NCBI GenBank assembly: GCA_016192455.1
Contig: JACPUC010000012.1
Span: 62,001-126,000 of the forward strand
Length of the DNA: 64,000 bases
Direction: 5' to 3'
Source of the DNA: Candidatus Tectimicrobiota bacterium
Lineage (GTDB): Bacteria; JACPUC01
Shown: positions 1 through 7,979 of the stretch, in pieces
Numbering within the stretch: position 1 is the stretch's first letter
Layout: each line of letters begins with the position of its first letter
The notes under the pieces: generated by a model
The model's input: only the letters and a program-made list of their open reading frames with translations
What the model was told of the DNA's origin: nothing
The model's database searches: none
Translations under genes and position numbers: made by a program

Positions 1-1335
1 ATCGGCGCGCGGCACGCCTCCCTCGACTTCCAGCTTGCGGAAGACCCTGCATTCCAGCAGCTCATGACCTACATCGAGCCGGCCACAGGAGAGCGCTGCA
101 GCCGTTTCTTCAAGCTCCCCGAGAGCGCCGAGGACCTGCTGCGGCGGCGGCTGATGATCGAGACCTCGACGCGCGAAGGCGCCGGCCTGGTGCTGCTGGT
201 GAAGGAGATCGGCACCGATGCCCTCTTCGCCCTGCACGCCGTGGCGCGGCGCCTCGACGCGGCCTGCGGCACCTCGTACCGCGAGCGCGTCGCCGCCTAC
301 CACGCCGCCTGCCGCGACCACGACTGGAGCATGGCGGTGGCGCAGTCCGACGTGAAAGGGGACCGCAGCCTGCGCCCCTCGCAGCAGGCGCATCCCGACT
401 ACTACCTGCACATCGTCGAGGAGCGCCGCGACGGCATCGTGGTGCGCGGCGCCAAGGCGCACACCTCGCACGCCCCGTACGTGAACGAGATCATCGTCCT
501 GCCGACGCGCGCCCTGGGGGAGGCCGACCGCGCCTACGCCGTGGCCTTCGCCGTGCCCGCCGCCACCCCCGGCCTGCGCTTCATCGGCAGTCCCTTCTCC
601 GCGGCCGCCACCAGCACCTTCCACCACCCCCTGAGCGCCGAGCACAAGATGATCGAGACGGTGACGGTCTTCGATAACGTCCTCGTTCCCTGGGAGCGGG
701 TCTTCATGAAGGGGGAGCACCAGTTCGCCGGCGACCTGGCGAACTCCTTCGTCGAGTACCACCGCTTCACCGCGGTCTCCTACAAGACCCCCTGGCTGGA
801 GCTGATGCTGGGCGCGGCCGATCTGATGGCGGAGTACAACGGCATCGAGCGCGCCGCCCACGTGCGCGAGAAGCTCTCCGCGCTCGTCGGCTACCTGGAG
901 GCGGTGCGCGCCCTCATCCAGCAGGCGGCGCTCGGCTGCCGCCCCACCGGCGCCGGTACGGTGGCGCCCGATTCGGTGCTGACGAACATCGCCAAGTGCT
1001 ACTTCGCCACCCACTACCACCAGATGGTGTCGTACGTGCAGGACATCGCCGGCGGCCTCCTGGTGACGGGTCCGTCCGAGGAGGATTGGCTGAACCCCGA
1101 GACGCACGCCGACCTCGAGCACTACCTCGGCGGCAAGGCCGGCGTCAGCACCGAGGCGCGCCTGCGCCTGCTGAACTTCATCCGCGACATGTGCGCCTCC
1201 GACTACGGCGGCTACCACGAAATCCTCAACCTCCACGCCGAGGGCGGCCTGGAGGCCCAGAAGATGACCATCCTGCGCAACTACGACCGCACCTTCTGCC
1301 GCGACGTGGTGAAGCGGTTCGCAAGGCTCGCGTGA
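1..1335 (+). CDS. HpaB/AbfD-family flavoprotein (4-hydroxyphenylacetate 3-hydroxylase or 4-hydroxybutyryl-CoA dehydratase type), 5' partial
   Basis: The frame is open from the first base, so the gene begins upstream; about 444 C-terminal residues are visible of a family that is usually 480-520 long. Characteristic stretches are SDVKGDRSLRPSQQ, RGAKAHTSHAP, DNVLVPWERVF and QDIAGGLLVTGPSEEDW, all typical of the acyl-CoA-dehydrogenase-like fold of HpaB and 4-hydroxybutyryl-CoA dehydratase. The family either hydroxylates phenols with reduced FAD or dehydrates 4-hydroxybutyryl-CoA using FAD plus a 4Fe-4S cluster. I cannot assign the cluster cysteines confidently here; the cysteine pair expected just before the KGDRS motif is not obvious, which leans towards a hydroxylase or a divergent member. 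It is followed after 47 bp by a DinB-like gene on the same strand. Confidence 0.8.
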   Translation: MGARHASLDFQLAEDPAFQQLMTYIEPATGERCSRFFKLPESAEDLLRRRLMIETSTREGAGLVLLVKEIGTDALFALHAVARRLDAACGTSYRERVAAYHAACRDHDWSMAVAQSDVKGDRSLRPSQQAHPDYYLHIVEERRDGIVVRGAKAHTSHAPYVNEIIVLPTRALGEADRAYAVAFAVPAATPGLRFIGSPFSAAATSTFHHPLSAEHKMIETVTVFDNVLVPWERVFMKGEHQFAGDLANSFVEYHRFTAVSYKTPWLELMLGAADLMAEYNGIERAAHVREKLSALVGYLEAVRALIQQAALGCRPTGAGTVAPDSVLTNIAKCYFATHYHQMVSYVQDIAGGLLVTGPSEEDWLNPETHADLEHYLGGKAGVSTEARLRLLNFIRDMCASDYGGYHEILNLHAEGGLEAQKMTILRNYDRTFCRDVVKRFARLA

Positions 1336-1382
1336 GCGCCCGGCGTCTTGCGGCGTGCTCCGCCTCCAGGAAAGGTCAGCCG

Positions 1383-2075
1383 ATGCCCGACCCCTCTCCG
1401 GGCGCCCCGGCCCTGGCGCTCTTCCCGTACTACGAGCAGCTCGTCCCCTGGTTCGAGGAGGAGCTGGCCGGGATCACGGATGAGCAGCTCGACTTCACCA
1501 ACCCCGCGCAATGGTTCGCCGTCTGGAGCATCCGCCGGCAGGTGAGCCACGTCTGCTACGCGCACTTCTTCTGGAGCGGCATCCAATGGGGGAAGGTGCT
1601 GCGGGCCGACGACCCCGTGGACATCAAGGCTCACCTCGACCGCCGCTACGACCGCGTGCTGCGCGAGGACCGCTGGTGGGCCATCGCGGACCTGAAGACC
1701 AAGCTGCGCGACTGCGTCGGGCGCAGCCTGGCGCTGCTGCGGGGCGAGACCGTGGCGGGGGCGCAGGCGCGCGAGGTGTCGATGAAGATCCCCGCCGGCA
1801 CGCCGGTGGGGCTGGGCGACCGCGAGGACGTGCATACTTTTTGGCAGCGCTACGCCGCCTATCACCGGCGCGGCATCCGCCGCGATGCCGACGACCCGGA
1901 GAGCTGGCGCTTCAGCCTCGAGATGAGCATGCGCCACATCCTCTGGGAGGGGACGACGCACCTCTACGCCATCCAGCTCATCAAGAAGGAGCTCGGCCTG
2001 GCGACGCACGTGACCCTCCCCGCCGAGGGCTACGTGGTGAATGACATGAAGAAGGCGGCGGCTGGTTCGCAGTGA
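1383..2075 (+). CDS. DinB-like superfamily protein
   Basis: A 230-residue protein beginning MPDPSPGAP. The ATG at 1383 is chosen because AGGAAAGG lies just upstream and homology-like sequence starts there. The protein looks like a helical bundle of the DinB/YfiT type: an early LFPYYEQLVPWFEEELAGI helix, a WSIRRQVSHVCYAHFFW segment with a histidine, and a late RHILWEGTTHLYAIQL helix, which together give the three spaced histidines that bind a divalent metal in this superfamily. Members include thiol-dependent transferases and maleylpyruvate isomerases, but the substrate cannot be told here. It lies 47 bp after the HpaB-type gene, so co-transcription is likely. Confidence 0.55.
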   Translation: MPDPSPGAPALALFPYYEQLVPWFEEELAGITDEQLDFTNPAQWFAVWSIRRQVSHVCYAHFFWSGIQWGKVLRADDPVDIKAHLDRRYDRVLREDRWWAIADLKTKLRDCVGRSLALLRGETVAGAQAREVSMKIPAGTPVGLGDREDVHTFWQRYAAYHRRGIRRDADDPESWRFSLEMSMRHILWEGTTHLYAIQLIKKELGLATHVTLPAEGYVVNDMKKAAAGSQ

Positions 2076-2181
2076 TCGTCCGATGCGGGGGTAAAGCCTG
2101 GCGCAGGAATGGCTGGGCTGGAGAGGAGGGGAGGGGGGGATCGCCATCGGACCGGGGGCGAGACACGTCGGAGGTAGGGCG

Positions 2182-2928
2182 ATGGATGACCTGGTGCGGC
2201 GCACCTCTGAGGCGATTCTGGCGGCCACGCACGTGGTGGCGCTGACCGGCGCCGGCATCTCGGTGGAGAGCGGCATCCCGCCGTTCCGCGGCAAGGGCGG
2301 CCTGTGGACGAAGTACGACCCGGCGGAGTACGCCGACATCAGCGCCTTCCGCCGCAACCCCGGCAAGGTGTGGGAGATGCTGCGGGAGATGCGGCGGGTC
2401 ATTCAGCAGGCCAGGCCCAACGCCGCGCACACCGCCCTGGCGCAGCTCGAAACGCTCGACCTTCTGAAGTGCATCGTGACGCAGAACGTCGATGGCCTGC
2501 ACCAGCAGGCCGGCAGCCGCAACGTCGTGGAGTTCCACGGCAACGACCGCGCCGTCGTCTGCCAAAGCTGCGGCCGGGAGCAGCCGAGCGCCGATCTCTC
2601 CGTCGAGGTGCTGCCGCCGCGGTGCGCCTGCGGCGGCGTCCTCAAACCGAGCGTCGTCATGTTCGGCGAGATGATCCCGCGCGACGCCCTGCTGCTGGCC
2701 AGCGCGGCGGCCCAGAAGGGCGACGTCGTCCTGGTGATCGGCACCACCGCCGAGGTCTATCCCGCCGCCGAGCTCCCATTCACCGTGAAGCGCAACGGCG
2801 GGATTGTCATCGAGTTCAACCTCGAGCCGACCGTCCTCACCGACAGCATCGCCGACTGGTCGCACCTCGAATCGGCCTCAGCCTCGTTGCCCGCCGTGCT
2901 CGTGGCGCTGCGGGCGCGGCTCAATTGA
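2182..2928 (+). CDS. cobB: Sir2-family NAD-dependent protein deacylase
   Basis: 248 residues, normal for bacterial sirtuins. Visible motifs: GAGIS at 23-27 (NAD binding), GIPPFRG at 31-37, TQNVDGLH at 100-107, the catalytic His in EFHGN (His119), and four zinc cysteines as CQSC (127/130) and CAC (148/150). The enzyme removes acyl groups from protein lysines using NAD and releases nicotinamide and O-acyl-ADP-ribose. Whether it deacetylates or desuccinylates is not certain; the Tyr/Arg pair of class III sirtuins was not located. The start ATG is preceded by GGAGGTAGGGCG. The gene stands alone between the DinB-like gene and an MFS transporter on the same strand. Confidence 0.9.
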   Translation: MDDLVRRTSEAILAATHVVALTGAGISVESGIPPFRGKGGLWTKYDPAEYADISAFRRNPGKVWEMLREMRRVIQQARPNAAHTALAQLETLDLLKCIVTQNVDGLHQQAGSRNVVEFHGNDRAVVCQSCGREQPSADLSVEVLPPRCACGGVLKPSVVMFGEMIPRDALLLASAAAQKGDVVLVIGTTAEVYPAAELPFTVKRNGGIVIEFNLEPTVLTDSIADWSHLESASASLPAVLVALRARLN

Positions 2929-3037
2929 AGCCGCCCCGGCAGGTCTGGTTCCGCGGCGGCAGCGCTGGGGTCGCCGGGCGACGGGGCGGCGTGAACTCTC
3001 ACAAGGAACGAAGGGGAGGAAGGTGCAGGTACCAGGC

Positions 3038-4342
3038 ATGGCGCGGAGACATCGAGCGCTCTACTACGGCTGGATCGTGCTGGGCGTCTGCACGCTCCTC
3101 AACTTCGTCTTCTATGGCGGGCGCTTCTCCTTCGGGGTCTTCTTCAAGCCGATGGCCCAGGACTTGGGCTGGAGCCGCACCCTGACGGCGGGCGCCTTCG
3201 GGCTCAACCTGCTCCTGTCGGGAGTCTTCGCGCCGTTCCTCGGCTGGCTGATGGATCGCTTCGGCGCCCGCGCCGCCATCAACGTCGGCGCCCTCGTCGG
3301 CGCCGTCATCACCGGCCTCATCGCCTGGACGCAGTCGGCCTGGTACTTCTACCTCGTCTTCGGCGTCCTGCAGCCGCTCCTGCTGGCGGGCGCCTCGATC
3401 AACATCTGCTCGGCTTTGGCCGCGCGCTGGTTCGTGCGCTTGCGGGCCACGGCATTGGCGATCATCTCTTCCGGCGCGTCGCTGGGACAACTGGCGCTGG
3501 CGCCCCTCCTCGGCTACCTCGTGGTGCAGACCGGTTGGCGCGCCTCGATCATGGTGCTGGCGGCGATCATGATCGCCACGGCCCTGCCGGGCTTCTTCCT
3601 TTTGCGTGAGCATCCCGCCGACCTCGGCTTGCGCCCCGACGGCGCCGCAGCGGGCGACTCCCCAGCCCACCCTGGCGCCGCCGCGTCGCCGGCGCCCGCC
3701 GCGGCCGCCAGGAGCGTAGCGCCGGGGCTCGGCCTGGCGGCGGTGCTGCGCAGCGCGGCGTTCTGGCAGCTCAGCGCCGGGTTCTTCGTCTGCGGCTGGT
3801 CGGTCGGCGTGGCGCTGACGCACCTCCCCGCCTTCACCACCGACGTGGGGTATTCGACGGAGATGGCCGGACTGCTCCTTGCCATTATCGGGGGGATGAA
3901 TGTCCTCTCCACCCTGCTCTACGGCGGGCTGTGCGACAGGAGCGGGAAGAAATCGCTGCCGCTAGCGTCGGTCTACTTCATCCGCGGCATCGCGCTGCTC
4001 TTCCTCTTCGCTTCTTCCGCGGCCTGGGCGCTTTACGTCTTTGCCGTGCTGGCGGGCATCTCCTGGCTGGCCACCGTTCCCATGACGTACGGGCTGGCGG
4101 GAGATCACTTCGGGCTGCGCAACATCGCCACGATCATCGGCATCGTCTTCTTCTCCCACCAAGTTGGAGCGGCGGTCAGCTCCTGGCTGGCGGGCTGGTG
4201 GTTCGACCAGTACCAGAGCTATGCCGCCATGTGGCTCCTGGCGGCCCTCCTCTGCTTCGCCGCCAGCGCCGTCAGCGCCATCGTCAAGGAGGGAAGCGCC
4301 ATCCGCGCACCGCTGCCGGCGGAGCAGCCGGCCACCCCCTAG
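3038..4342 (+). CDS. MFS transporter, monocarboxylate/oxalate-formate antiporter-like
   Basis: 434 residues with about 12 hydrophobic segments in two halves separated by a charged, Ala/Pro-rich loop near residues 195-225. The ATG at 3038 follows GGGGAGGAAGG; upstream in-frame codons lack membrane character. The N-terminal segment YYGWIVLGVCTLLNFVFYGG, then FGVFFKPMAQDLGWSR and the loop GWLMDRFGAR after TM2, are typical of the MCT/OFA group of the major facilitator superfamily, which move small carboxylates. The substrate is unknown. The stop codon abuts the left end of a 190-nt intergenic repeat, and the next gene is convergent. Confidence 0.85.
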   Translation: MARRHRALYYGWIVLGVCTLLNFVFYGGRFSFGVFFKPMAQDLGWSRTLTAGAFGLNLLLSGVFAPFLGWLMDRFGARAAINVGALVGAVITGLIAWTQSAWYFYLVFGVLQPLLLAGASINICSALAARWFVRLRATALAIISSGASLGQLALAPLLGYLVVQTGWRASIMVLAAIMIATALPGFFLLREHPADLGLRPDGAAAGDSPAHPGAAASPAPAAAARSVAPGLGLAAVLRSAAFWQLSAGFFVCGWSVGVALTHLPAFTTDVGYSTEMAGLLLAIIGGMNVLSTLLYGGLCDRSGKKSLPLASVYFIRGIALLFLFASSAAWALYVFAVLAGISWLATVPMTYGLAGDHFGLRNIATIIGIVFFSHQVGAAVSSWLAGWWFDQYQSYAAMWLLAALLCFAASAVSAIVKEGSAIRAPLPAEQPATP

Positions 4343-4533
4343 CGTTACGTTTCACAAGTTCTATGATCAATGTGATGCTTTCCTCGTGCCATTTAGGAGG
4401 GGGAATTTTTGTGGGGGACCCTTGCTCCCCCACACCCCCAATCCCCGCGAGCTGCGCAGCAGCTCGCGTAAGGGGGGTGGGCAAGGGGAGATGGTTCCCT
4501 CGCCCACTATGTGATATACTTTGAGAAACAGCA
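4342..4533 (-). repeat. Intergenic multi-hairpin repeat, copy A
   Basis: About 192 nt, closely matching 8801-8991 and, more distantly, 27533-27713. It starts with GCGTTACGTTTCACAAGTTC and ends with TTTGAGAAACAG on the plus strand. It holds three hairpins: 4411-4418 with 4426-4433 (8 bp), 4446-4455 with 4459-4468 (10 bp, GCA loop) and 4479-4487 with 4497-4505 (one mismatch). Read on the minus strand the element begins about 20 nt after the stop of the MetE-like gene; copies B and C are placed the same way after the nitrilase and pgk. It could be a 3'-UTR/terminator element or a non-autonomous mobile element. Confidence 0.8.
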
Positions 4534-4553
4534 CATGACCGCCACGCGCCTCC

Positions 4554-5585
4554 TCAAGCCGCACCGCTGAGCTCGCGGCGGACGATCTTCGCCCCTTCGA
4601 CCAGCGCCTTCAGCTTCGCCTTGCCGAGGTAGCGCGGGATGCGCGCCAGGCCGCAGTCGGGGCTGAGGAAGAGCTTCTCCGCCGGCACCGCCTTGAGGAG
4701 GAGGCGGATGCGATCCGCCACCTGCTCCGGCGTCTCGATGGCGAAGCTCTTCAGGTCGATGACGCCGGCGGTCAGCTCCTTGTCGCACTTCACCTCCGCC
4801 CACATTCCCGCTTCCGACATCTCGCGGTTGGCGAACTCGAGGGCGAGGTTGTGCGCGGCGCAGTCGTTGAGGGCCGGGAAGAGCGGTCGATAGGTGCGGG
4901 CGCTGTAGCCGAAGCCCCCCAGGGTGCCGAAACAGATGTGCAGGCCGAGCTTGGCCTTGACGCCGTCCACGCAGCGGTTGTAGCAGTCAACGAGAATTTC
5001 GGGCCGCATCGAGAAGACCTGGAAGACCTCATCCACCTGGACGTACTCGGCGCCCGCCTCCACCACGGCGCGCAGCTCCTCGTTAATGATCTTACAGAGG
5101 TCGTAGGAGATGTCGCGGCGGCGGCCGTAGGCGGCGCCTTTCTCGATGTGCGTCGCCAGCGTCAGCGGACCCGGCACCGGCACCTTGATGGGGTGCGTCG
5201 TGCGCGTCTTCGTGTAGGCGAACTCCTCGCGCAGCCCCAGCCCGTTCGGCGCCGTGACGCGCTCCATGGCGTCGAAGTGGTGCTGGCCGTCATAAGCGAG
5301 GACGCCCACCTTGCGCGGCAGGTCGCGCTTGCGCAGCCCCGCGAAGTGATCGTAGAAGCTCAGGATGTAGCCGACGCGGCGCATCTCGCCGTCGCTGACG
5401 ATGTCGAGGCCGGCCTCCTCCATGTCTTTCAGGGCCGTATCGACGGCGTCGTCGTACGCCTCCTTTGCGTCCACCTCGCCGAACTCGCCGCCGGCCATCT
5501 TGTCATAGACGGCGTACATCCAGCTTGGGATGGAGTGGCTGCCGATGGTGGCGGTAGGGAGGAGGGGAAGGTGATCGAGGGCCAT
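4554..5585 (-). CDS. Cobalamin-independent methionine synthase (MetE) C-terminal-domain-type methyltransferase
   Basis: 343 residues, covering only the catalytic barrel of MetE without the N-terminal duplicated half. The zinc ligands of the family are recognisable: His-x-Cys in LHICFGTLGG, the Glu in LALEF, and the late Cys in SPDCGLAR. An early GSHSIPSWM and a DGEMRR segment match the UROD/MetE-like superfamily. Stand-alone core proteins occur in archaea and many bacteria, and can transfer methyl groups from a corrinoid protein or another donor to homocysteine or another thiol. The substrate is therefore not settled. The gene is monocistronic on the minus strand and is followed by repeat copy A. 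Confidence 0.8.
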   Translation of the reverse strand: MALDHLPLLPTATIGSHSIPSWMYAVYDKMAGGEFGEVDAKEAYDDAVDTALKDMEEAGLDIVSDGEMRRVGYILSFYDHFAGLRKRDLPRKVGVLAYDGQHHFDAMERVTAPNGLGLREEFAYTKTRTTHPIKVPVPGPLTLATHIEKGAAYGRRRDISYDLCKIINEELRAVVEAGAEYVQVDEVFQVFSMRPEILVDCYNRCVDGVKAKLGLHICFGTLGGFGYSARTYRPLFPALNDCAAHNLALEFANREMSEAGMWAEVKCDKELTAGVIDLKSFAIETPEQVADRIRLLLKAVPAEKLFLSPDCGLARIPRYLGKAKLKALVEGAKIVRRELSGAA

Positions 5586-5689
5586 GGAAAACTCCTTCTA
5601 CACGCCTCGGCGAACGGATTCTCACGTCGCTCGGACGTGCCGCGGTACTTCAGGATTACTGCGGGCGCCCGCGCCGCCAGGCGGAGAGA

Positions 5690-5820
5690 GACGCCCAATC
5701 TCACGACGCTTCCACCGGCGAGCTGCGCCGCATCTCGCGTAAACGGGATGCGCCCAATTCCCTGCGGATGGGGGGCGCGGCTCCCTCTCGGAACTACGTG
5801 ATGGAACGTGGGAACACGAC
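5690..5820 (-). repeat. Degenerate fragment of the intergenic repeat family
   Basis: On the minus strand this stretch has, in order, ATCACGTAGTTCC, GAGAGGGAGCCGCGCC, then GTTTACGCGAGATGCGGCGC and AGCTCGC. This is the same order as the GTGATGTAATT end, the GCGAGGG hairpin and the GCGAGCTGC hairpin of copies A and B. The stems are partly decayed. It sits in the divergent gap between the MetE-like gene and the small membrane protein, so unlike A, B and C it does not follow a stop codon. Boundaries are approximate. Confidence 0.5.
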
Positions 5821-5833
5821 GGTAGGATAGCTG

Positions 5834-6283
5834 ATGCCCGACACCCCGCCAAGCAGTCCAACCAATCTTCGCGCCGGCGGGCCACCGCAGGCGGCCGGTC
5901 CTGCCCAGGTTCCCCTGCCGGGGCGGCTGGTCGGCCTCTACCTCCTGGCGCACCCCGTCCTTAAAGTCCTCGTTCTCTGGAGCGGCAGGAGTTTCCTCAA
6001 CCTGCAGCCCGCGCGGGGCCGCGGCTGGATCATCTACGGCCTGGCCGCGCCGTTAGTCGGCTGGCTGGTGTGGCGCCGCCATCCGCGGGCGCGCTTCGCT
6101 CTCTACGTCTTCATGACCTTGGAGGCCTGGCGCGCCTTCGACCGCGCCACCTTCGCCCTGGAGCGTCCCCTGGCCCTGGCCATGGCGGCGGCGATCCTTC
6201 TTCTCTTCCAGATGCCGGCGCTGCTCCGCGCCTACCCCGCGATTGAGCGCGACCGCTACCGGCGCATCTTCAGCCGCAGGTGA
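5834..6283 (+). CDS. Small integral membrane protein of unknown function
   Basis: 149 residues. After a Pro/Ala-rich cytoplasmic-looking N-terminus (residues 1-30) come about four hydrophobic stretches: GLYLLAHPVLKVLVLW, WIIYGLAAPLVGWLVW, FALYVFMTLEAW and LALAMAAAILLLFQM. The C-terminus is basic (RDRYRRIFSRR). No family is recognised. The gene is flanked by minus-strand genes on both sides and its 3' end faces the terminator of the ferredoxin gene. A strong Shine-Dalgarno is not evident, so the exact start is uncertain. Confidence 0.55.
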   Translation: MPDTPPSSPTNLRAGGPPQAAGPAQVPLPGRLVGLYLLAHPVLKVLVLWSGRSFLNLQPARGRGWIIYGLAAPLVGWLVWRRHPRARFALYVFMTLEAWRAFDRATFALERPLALAMAAAILLLFQMPALLRAYPAIERDRYRRIFSRR

Positions 6284-6354
6284 GGGTCTGTGCCGCGGGG
6301 CCGGGCGCTCCCTGGCCTGGAACCCATTTGCATACTGCTTCCTGACGCGCGCAC

Positions 6355-6380
6355 AAAAAAGGCCGGGCAGCTCCCCGGCC
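6355..6380 (-). terminator. Rho-independent terminator of the ferredoxin gene
   Basis: On the minus strand a GC-rich hairpin with 7-bp arms (6374-6380 with 6361-6367) and a 6-nt loop is followed directly by six T residues (6360-6355). It lies about 45 nt beyond the ferredoxin stop. This is the most classical terminator visible in the window. Confidence 0.85.
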
Positions 6381-6424
6381 TCGAACCTCCGACGCACCTT
6401 TCCCCACAGCAGGGGCAGGCGGCG

Positions 6425-6877
6425 TCAGGACCCCACCGCGGCCTCTTCCTCCTCTTCCTCCGGCTGGCGGAGGTGCAGCACGCCCTTGATGCAGGCATCC
6501 TCGCAGATGTAGCAGCTCACGCAGCCCTTCGGGTCCTTCAGCACCGCCACGCCGAACGGCGGGAACTCGTCCTTCCTGCCGATCTCCAGGCAATCGAAGG
6601 GGCAGTAATCGACACAGTAGCGGCAGCCGGAGCCGGTGCAGGAGTCCAGGTCGATGACCGGCTTGGGGCGCTCCTTCGGCTTCAGGCGGTCCACTACCAC
6701 ACCGGTTTGATCCTCGATGGCGGGCTCGGGGCAGACCATGCCGCAGGCGCCGCAGTCGATGCACTTCAGCGGGTCAATGATGTGCAGCAGTTTGCTCTCG
6801 CCCGTGATCGCCTCGGTGGGACAGACCTTCACGCAGGCCGTGCAGCCGACGCATTCCTCATTGATCACAAAAGCCAT
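6425..6877 (-). CDS. Ferredoxin with four Fe-S cluster-type cysteine motifs
   Basis: 150 residues. Four cysteine groups are visible: CVGCTACVKVCP, CIDCGACGMVCP, CTGSGCRYCVDYCP and CVSCYICEDAC. The first two form a standard 2[4Fe-4S] ferredoxin unit (residues 1-55). The third has an extra residue between its first two cysteines, and the fourth ends CEDAC without proline. The protein resembles electron-transfer subunits or stand-alone polyferredoxins that serve oxidoreductases; no partner is adjacent. The C-terminus is an acidic EEEEEE tail. It is a single-gene unit with its own promoter at 7012-7039 and terminator at 6355-6380. Confidence 0.88.
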   Translation of the reverse strand: MAFVINEECVGCTACVKVCPTEAITGESKLLHIIDPLKCIDCGACGMVCPEPAIEDQTGVVVDRLKPKERPKPVIDLDSCTGSGCRYCVDYCPFDCLEIGRKDEFPPFGVAVLKDPKGCVSCYICEDACIKGVLHLRQPEEEEEEAAVGS

Positions 6878-7011
6878 GGCGGCGGAAACCTTTCATTTTC
6901 TTCGACGCTCGACCTGCCGGCTCGCCGAAACATACGTCCAAGCGTTCTGCCACAAGCTGCGTGCTGAGCAGCCGTTTCCTTCCCGGTTGGTCGCCTCTCG
7001 CGCACACTCTG

Positions 7012-7039
7012 AGTATAGGCAACGAGATCGGCGTGTCAA
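7012..7039 (-). promoter_or_regulatory. Sigma70-type promoter of the ferredoxin gene
   Basis: On the minus strand a perfect -35 TTGACA (7039-7034) and a -10 TATACT (7017-7012, 5 of 6) are separated by 16 bp. Transcription would start near 7005, leaving a leader of about 128 nt before the ferredoxin ATG at 6877. The gap 6878-7189 contains no other convincing feature. Confidence 0.75.
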
Positions 7040-7189
7040 ATGCGTTCGGGGAGCGGCCGCCTTTGGCGTGATGTGTCTGCCGCCTGGAAGGCCGCGCCGC
7101 CGGCGAGGGGAGCACGGCGCCCAATGGCTCACCCTCACGACTGCCACCGCGCTTTTCGCTGTCAGGCGAAACGCCAGGAGTTGCGTTCC

Positions 7190-7582
7190 TCAATGACGCA
7201 CCGAATTCTCTCGGAACCAACCCGCCAGGACGGCTTCGTCAGCCTGTCCCGAGGCGGCAGCCATCATGACGTGATAGGGTCTGCCTTGCGGCGGGCGGAA
7301 GGTCCAGCCGTTCAGGGCCAGGAAGGCGACTCCGGCCAGCAGGGCCGTGCGCTTGTTGCCGTCAATGAAGGGGTGATTCTTGGCCAGGGAGAGGCTGAGA
7401 GCGGCGGCGAGATCGAACAGGGTGGGGCGGTCGCCGTAGTGCCAAAGCTGACGCGGCCTCTGGAGCGCGCTCTCCAGCAGTCCCGCGTCCCGCAAACCCG
7501 ATCTGCCTCCGAAGCGCATCACGTGTTCGGCGTGGATCGCCCGCACCATCGGCACGGTGAGCCATCTCGGCTGCCGTTTCAT
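7190..7582 (-). CDS. doc: Doc-type (Fic/Doc) toxin, death-on-curing family
   Basis: 130 residues with the Doc core motif HPFIDGNKR at 70-78. The lysine in the GNKR position and the short length mark it as Doc rather than an AMPylating Fic enzyme. Doc of phage P1 phosphorylates EF-Tu and halts translation. Upstream helices RAIHAEHVMRFGG and GLRDAGLLESAL are also typical. The start overlaps the antitoxin stop by 4 bp (ATGA), giving translational coupling with antitoxin first. It is likely co-repressed with the antitoxin through the palindrome at 7838-7859. Confidence 0.92.
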   Translation of the reverse strand: MKRQPRWLTVPMVRAIHAEHVMRFGGRSGLRDAGLLESALQRPRQLWHYGDRPTLFDLAAALSLSLAKNHPFIDGNKRTALLAGVAFLALNGWTFRPPQGRPYHVMMAAASGQADEAVLAGWFRENSVRH

Positions 7583-7818
7583 TCAGCCAGGGCCTTGAGG
7601 TCGTCACGGTACTGCCGCATGAACTCCCGTGACGCCTCGAGCGCCTGAGCGAAATCGGGATCATAGGGAGTGAGCAGCAGCCCATCCGCTGTGCGCACGA
7701 TGAACACCTCGTCACCCTCGCGCAGGTTGAGGGCCTCCAGCAGATCCCGATTAAGAATCATGCCCAGGGATGAGCCGATCTTGCGGACCTTCGTGGCGGC
7801 GTTCTTGCGGCGAGCCAT
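7579..7818 (-). CDS. AbrB/MazE-type antitoxin (SpoVT-AbrB swapped-hairpin domain)
   Basis: 79 residues. The N-terminal half, TKVRKIGSSLGMILNRDLLE followed by GDEVFIVRTADG, is the swapped-hairpin DNA-binding fold of AbrB/MazE proteins. The C-terminal helix (FAQALEASREFMRQYRDDLKAL) would wrap and neutralise Doc. P1 Doc is paired with a Phd-fold antitoxin, whereas this one is AbrB-like; such AbrB-Doc pairs are common in chromosomes. ATG is preceded by GAGGAGTAGACT. It is the first gene of the pair and probably autoregulates at the AT-rich palindrome 20 bp upstream. Confidence 0.88.
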   Translation of the reverse strand: MARRKNAATKVRKIGSSLGMILNRDLLEALNLREGDEVFIVRTADGLLLTPYDPDFAQALEASREFMRQYRDDLKALAE

Positions 7819-7837
7819 AGTCTACTCCTCGTTTGGC

Positions 7838-7859
7838 TATTATAATATACATTATAATA
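7838..7859. promoter_or_regulatory. AT-rich palindromic operator/promoter of the toxin-antitoxin pair
   Basis: Two perfect 9-bp inverted arms, TATTATAAT (7838-7846) and ATTATAATA (7851-7859), are separated by 4 bp. The arms contain TATAAT -10 elements on both strands, so binding of a dimeric antitoxin would occlude the promoter. The site lies 20 bp upstream of the antitoxin ATG and stands out from the GC-rich surroundings. Confidence 0.75.
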
Positions 7860-7979
7860 CCCTCGCCCGCAACCCACCTCCCAGCGTCTCGTTGCTCGGC
7901 GCGCGCCCGTCATGCAACGGAGTGGACTGTTGCCGATGGTCCACCAAAGTGGGCGTCTCAACCAGGCCGCCCACGTCGG

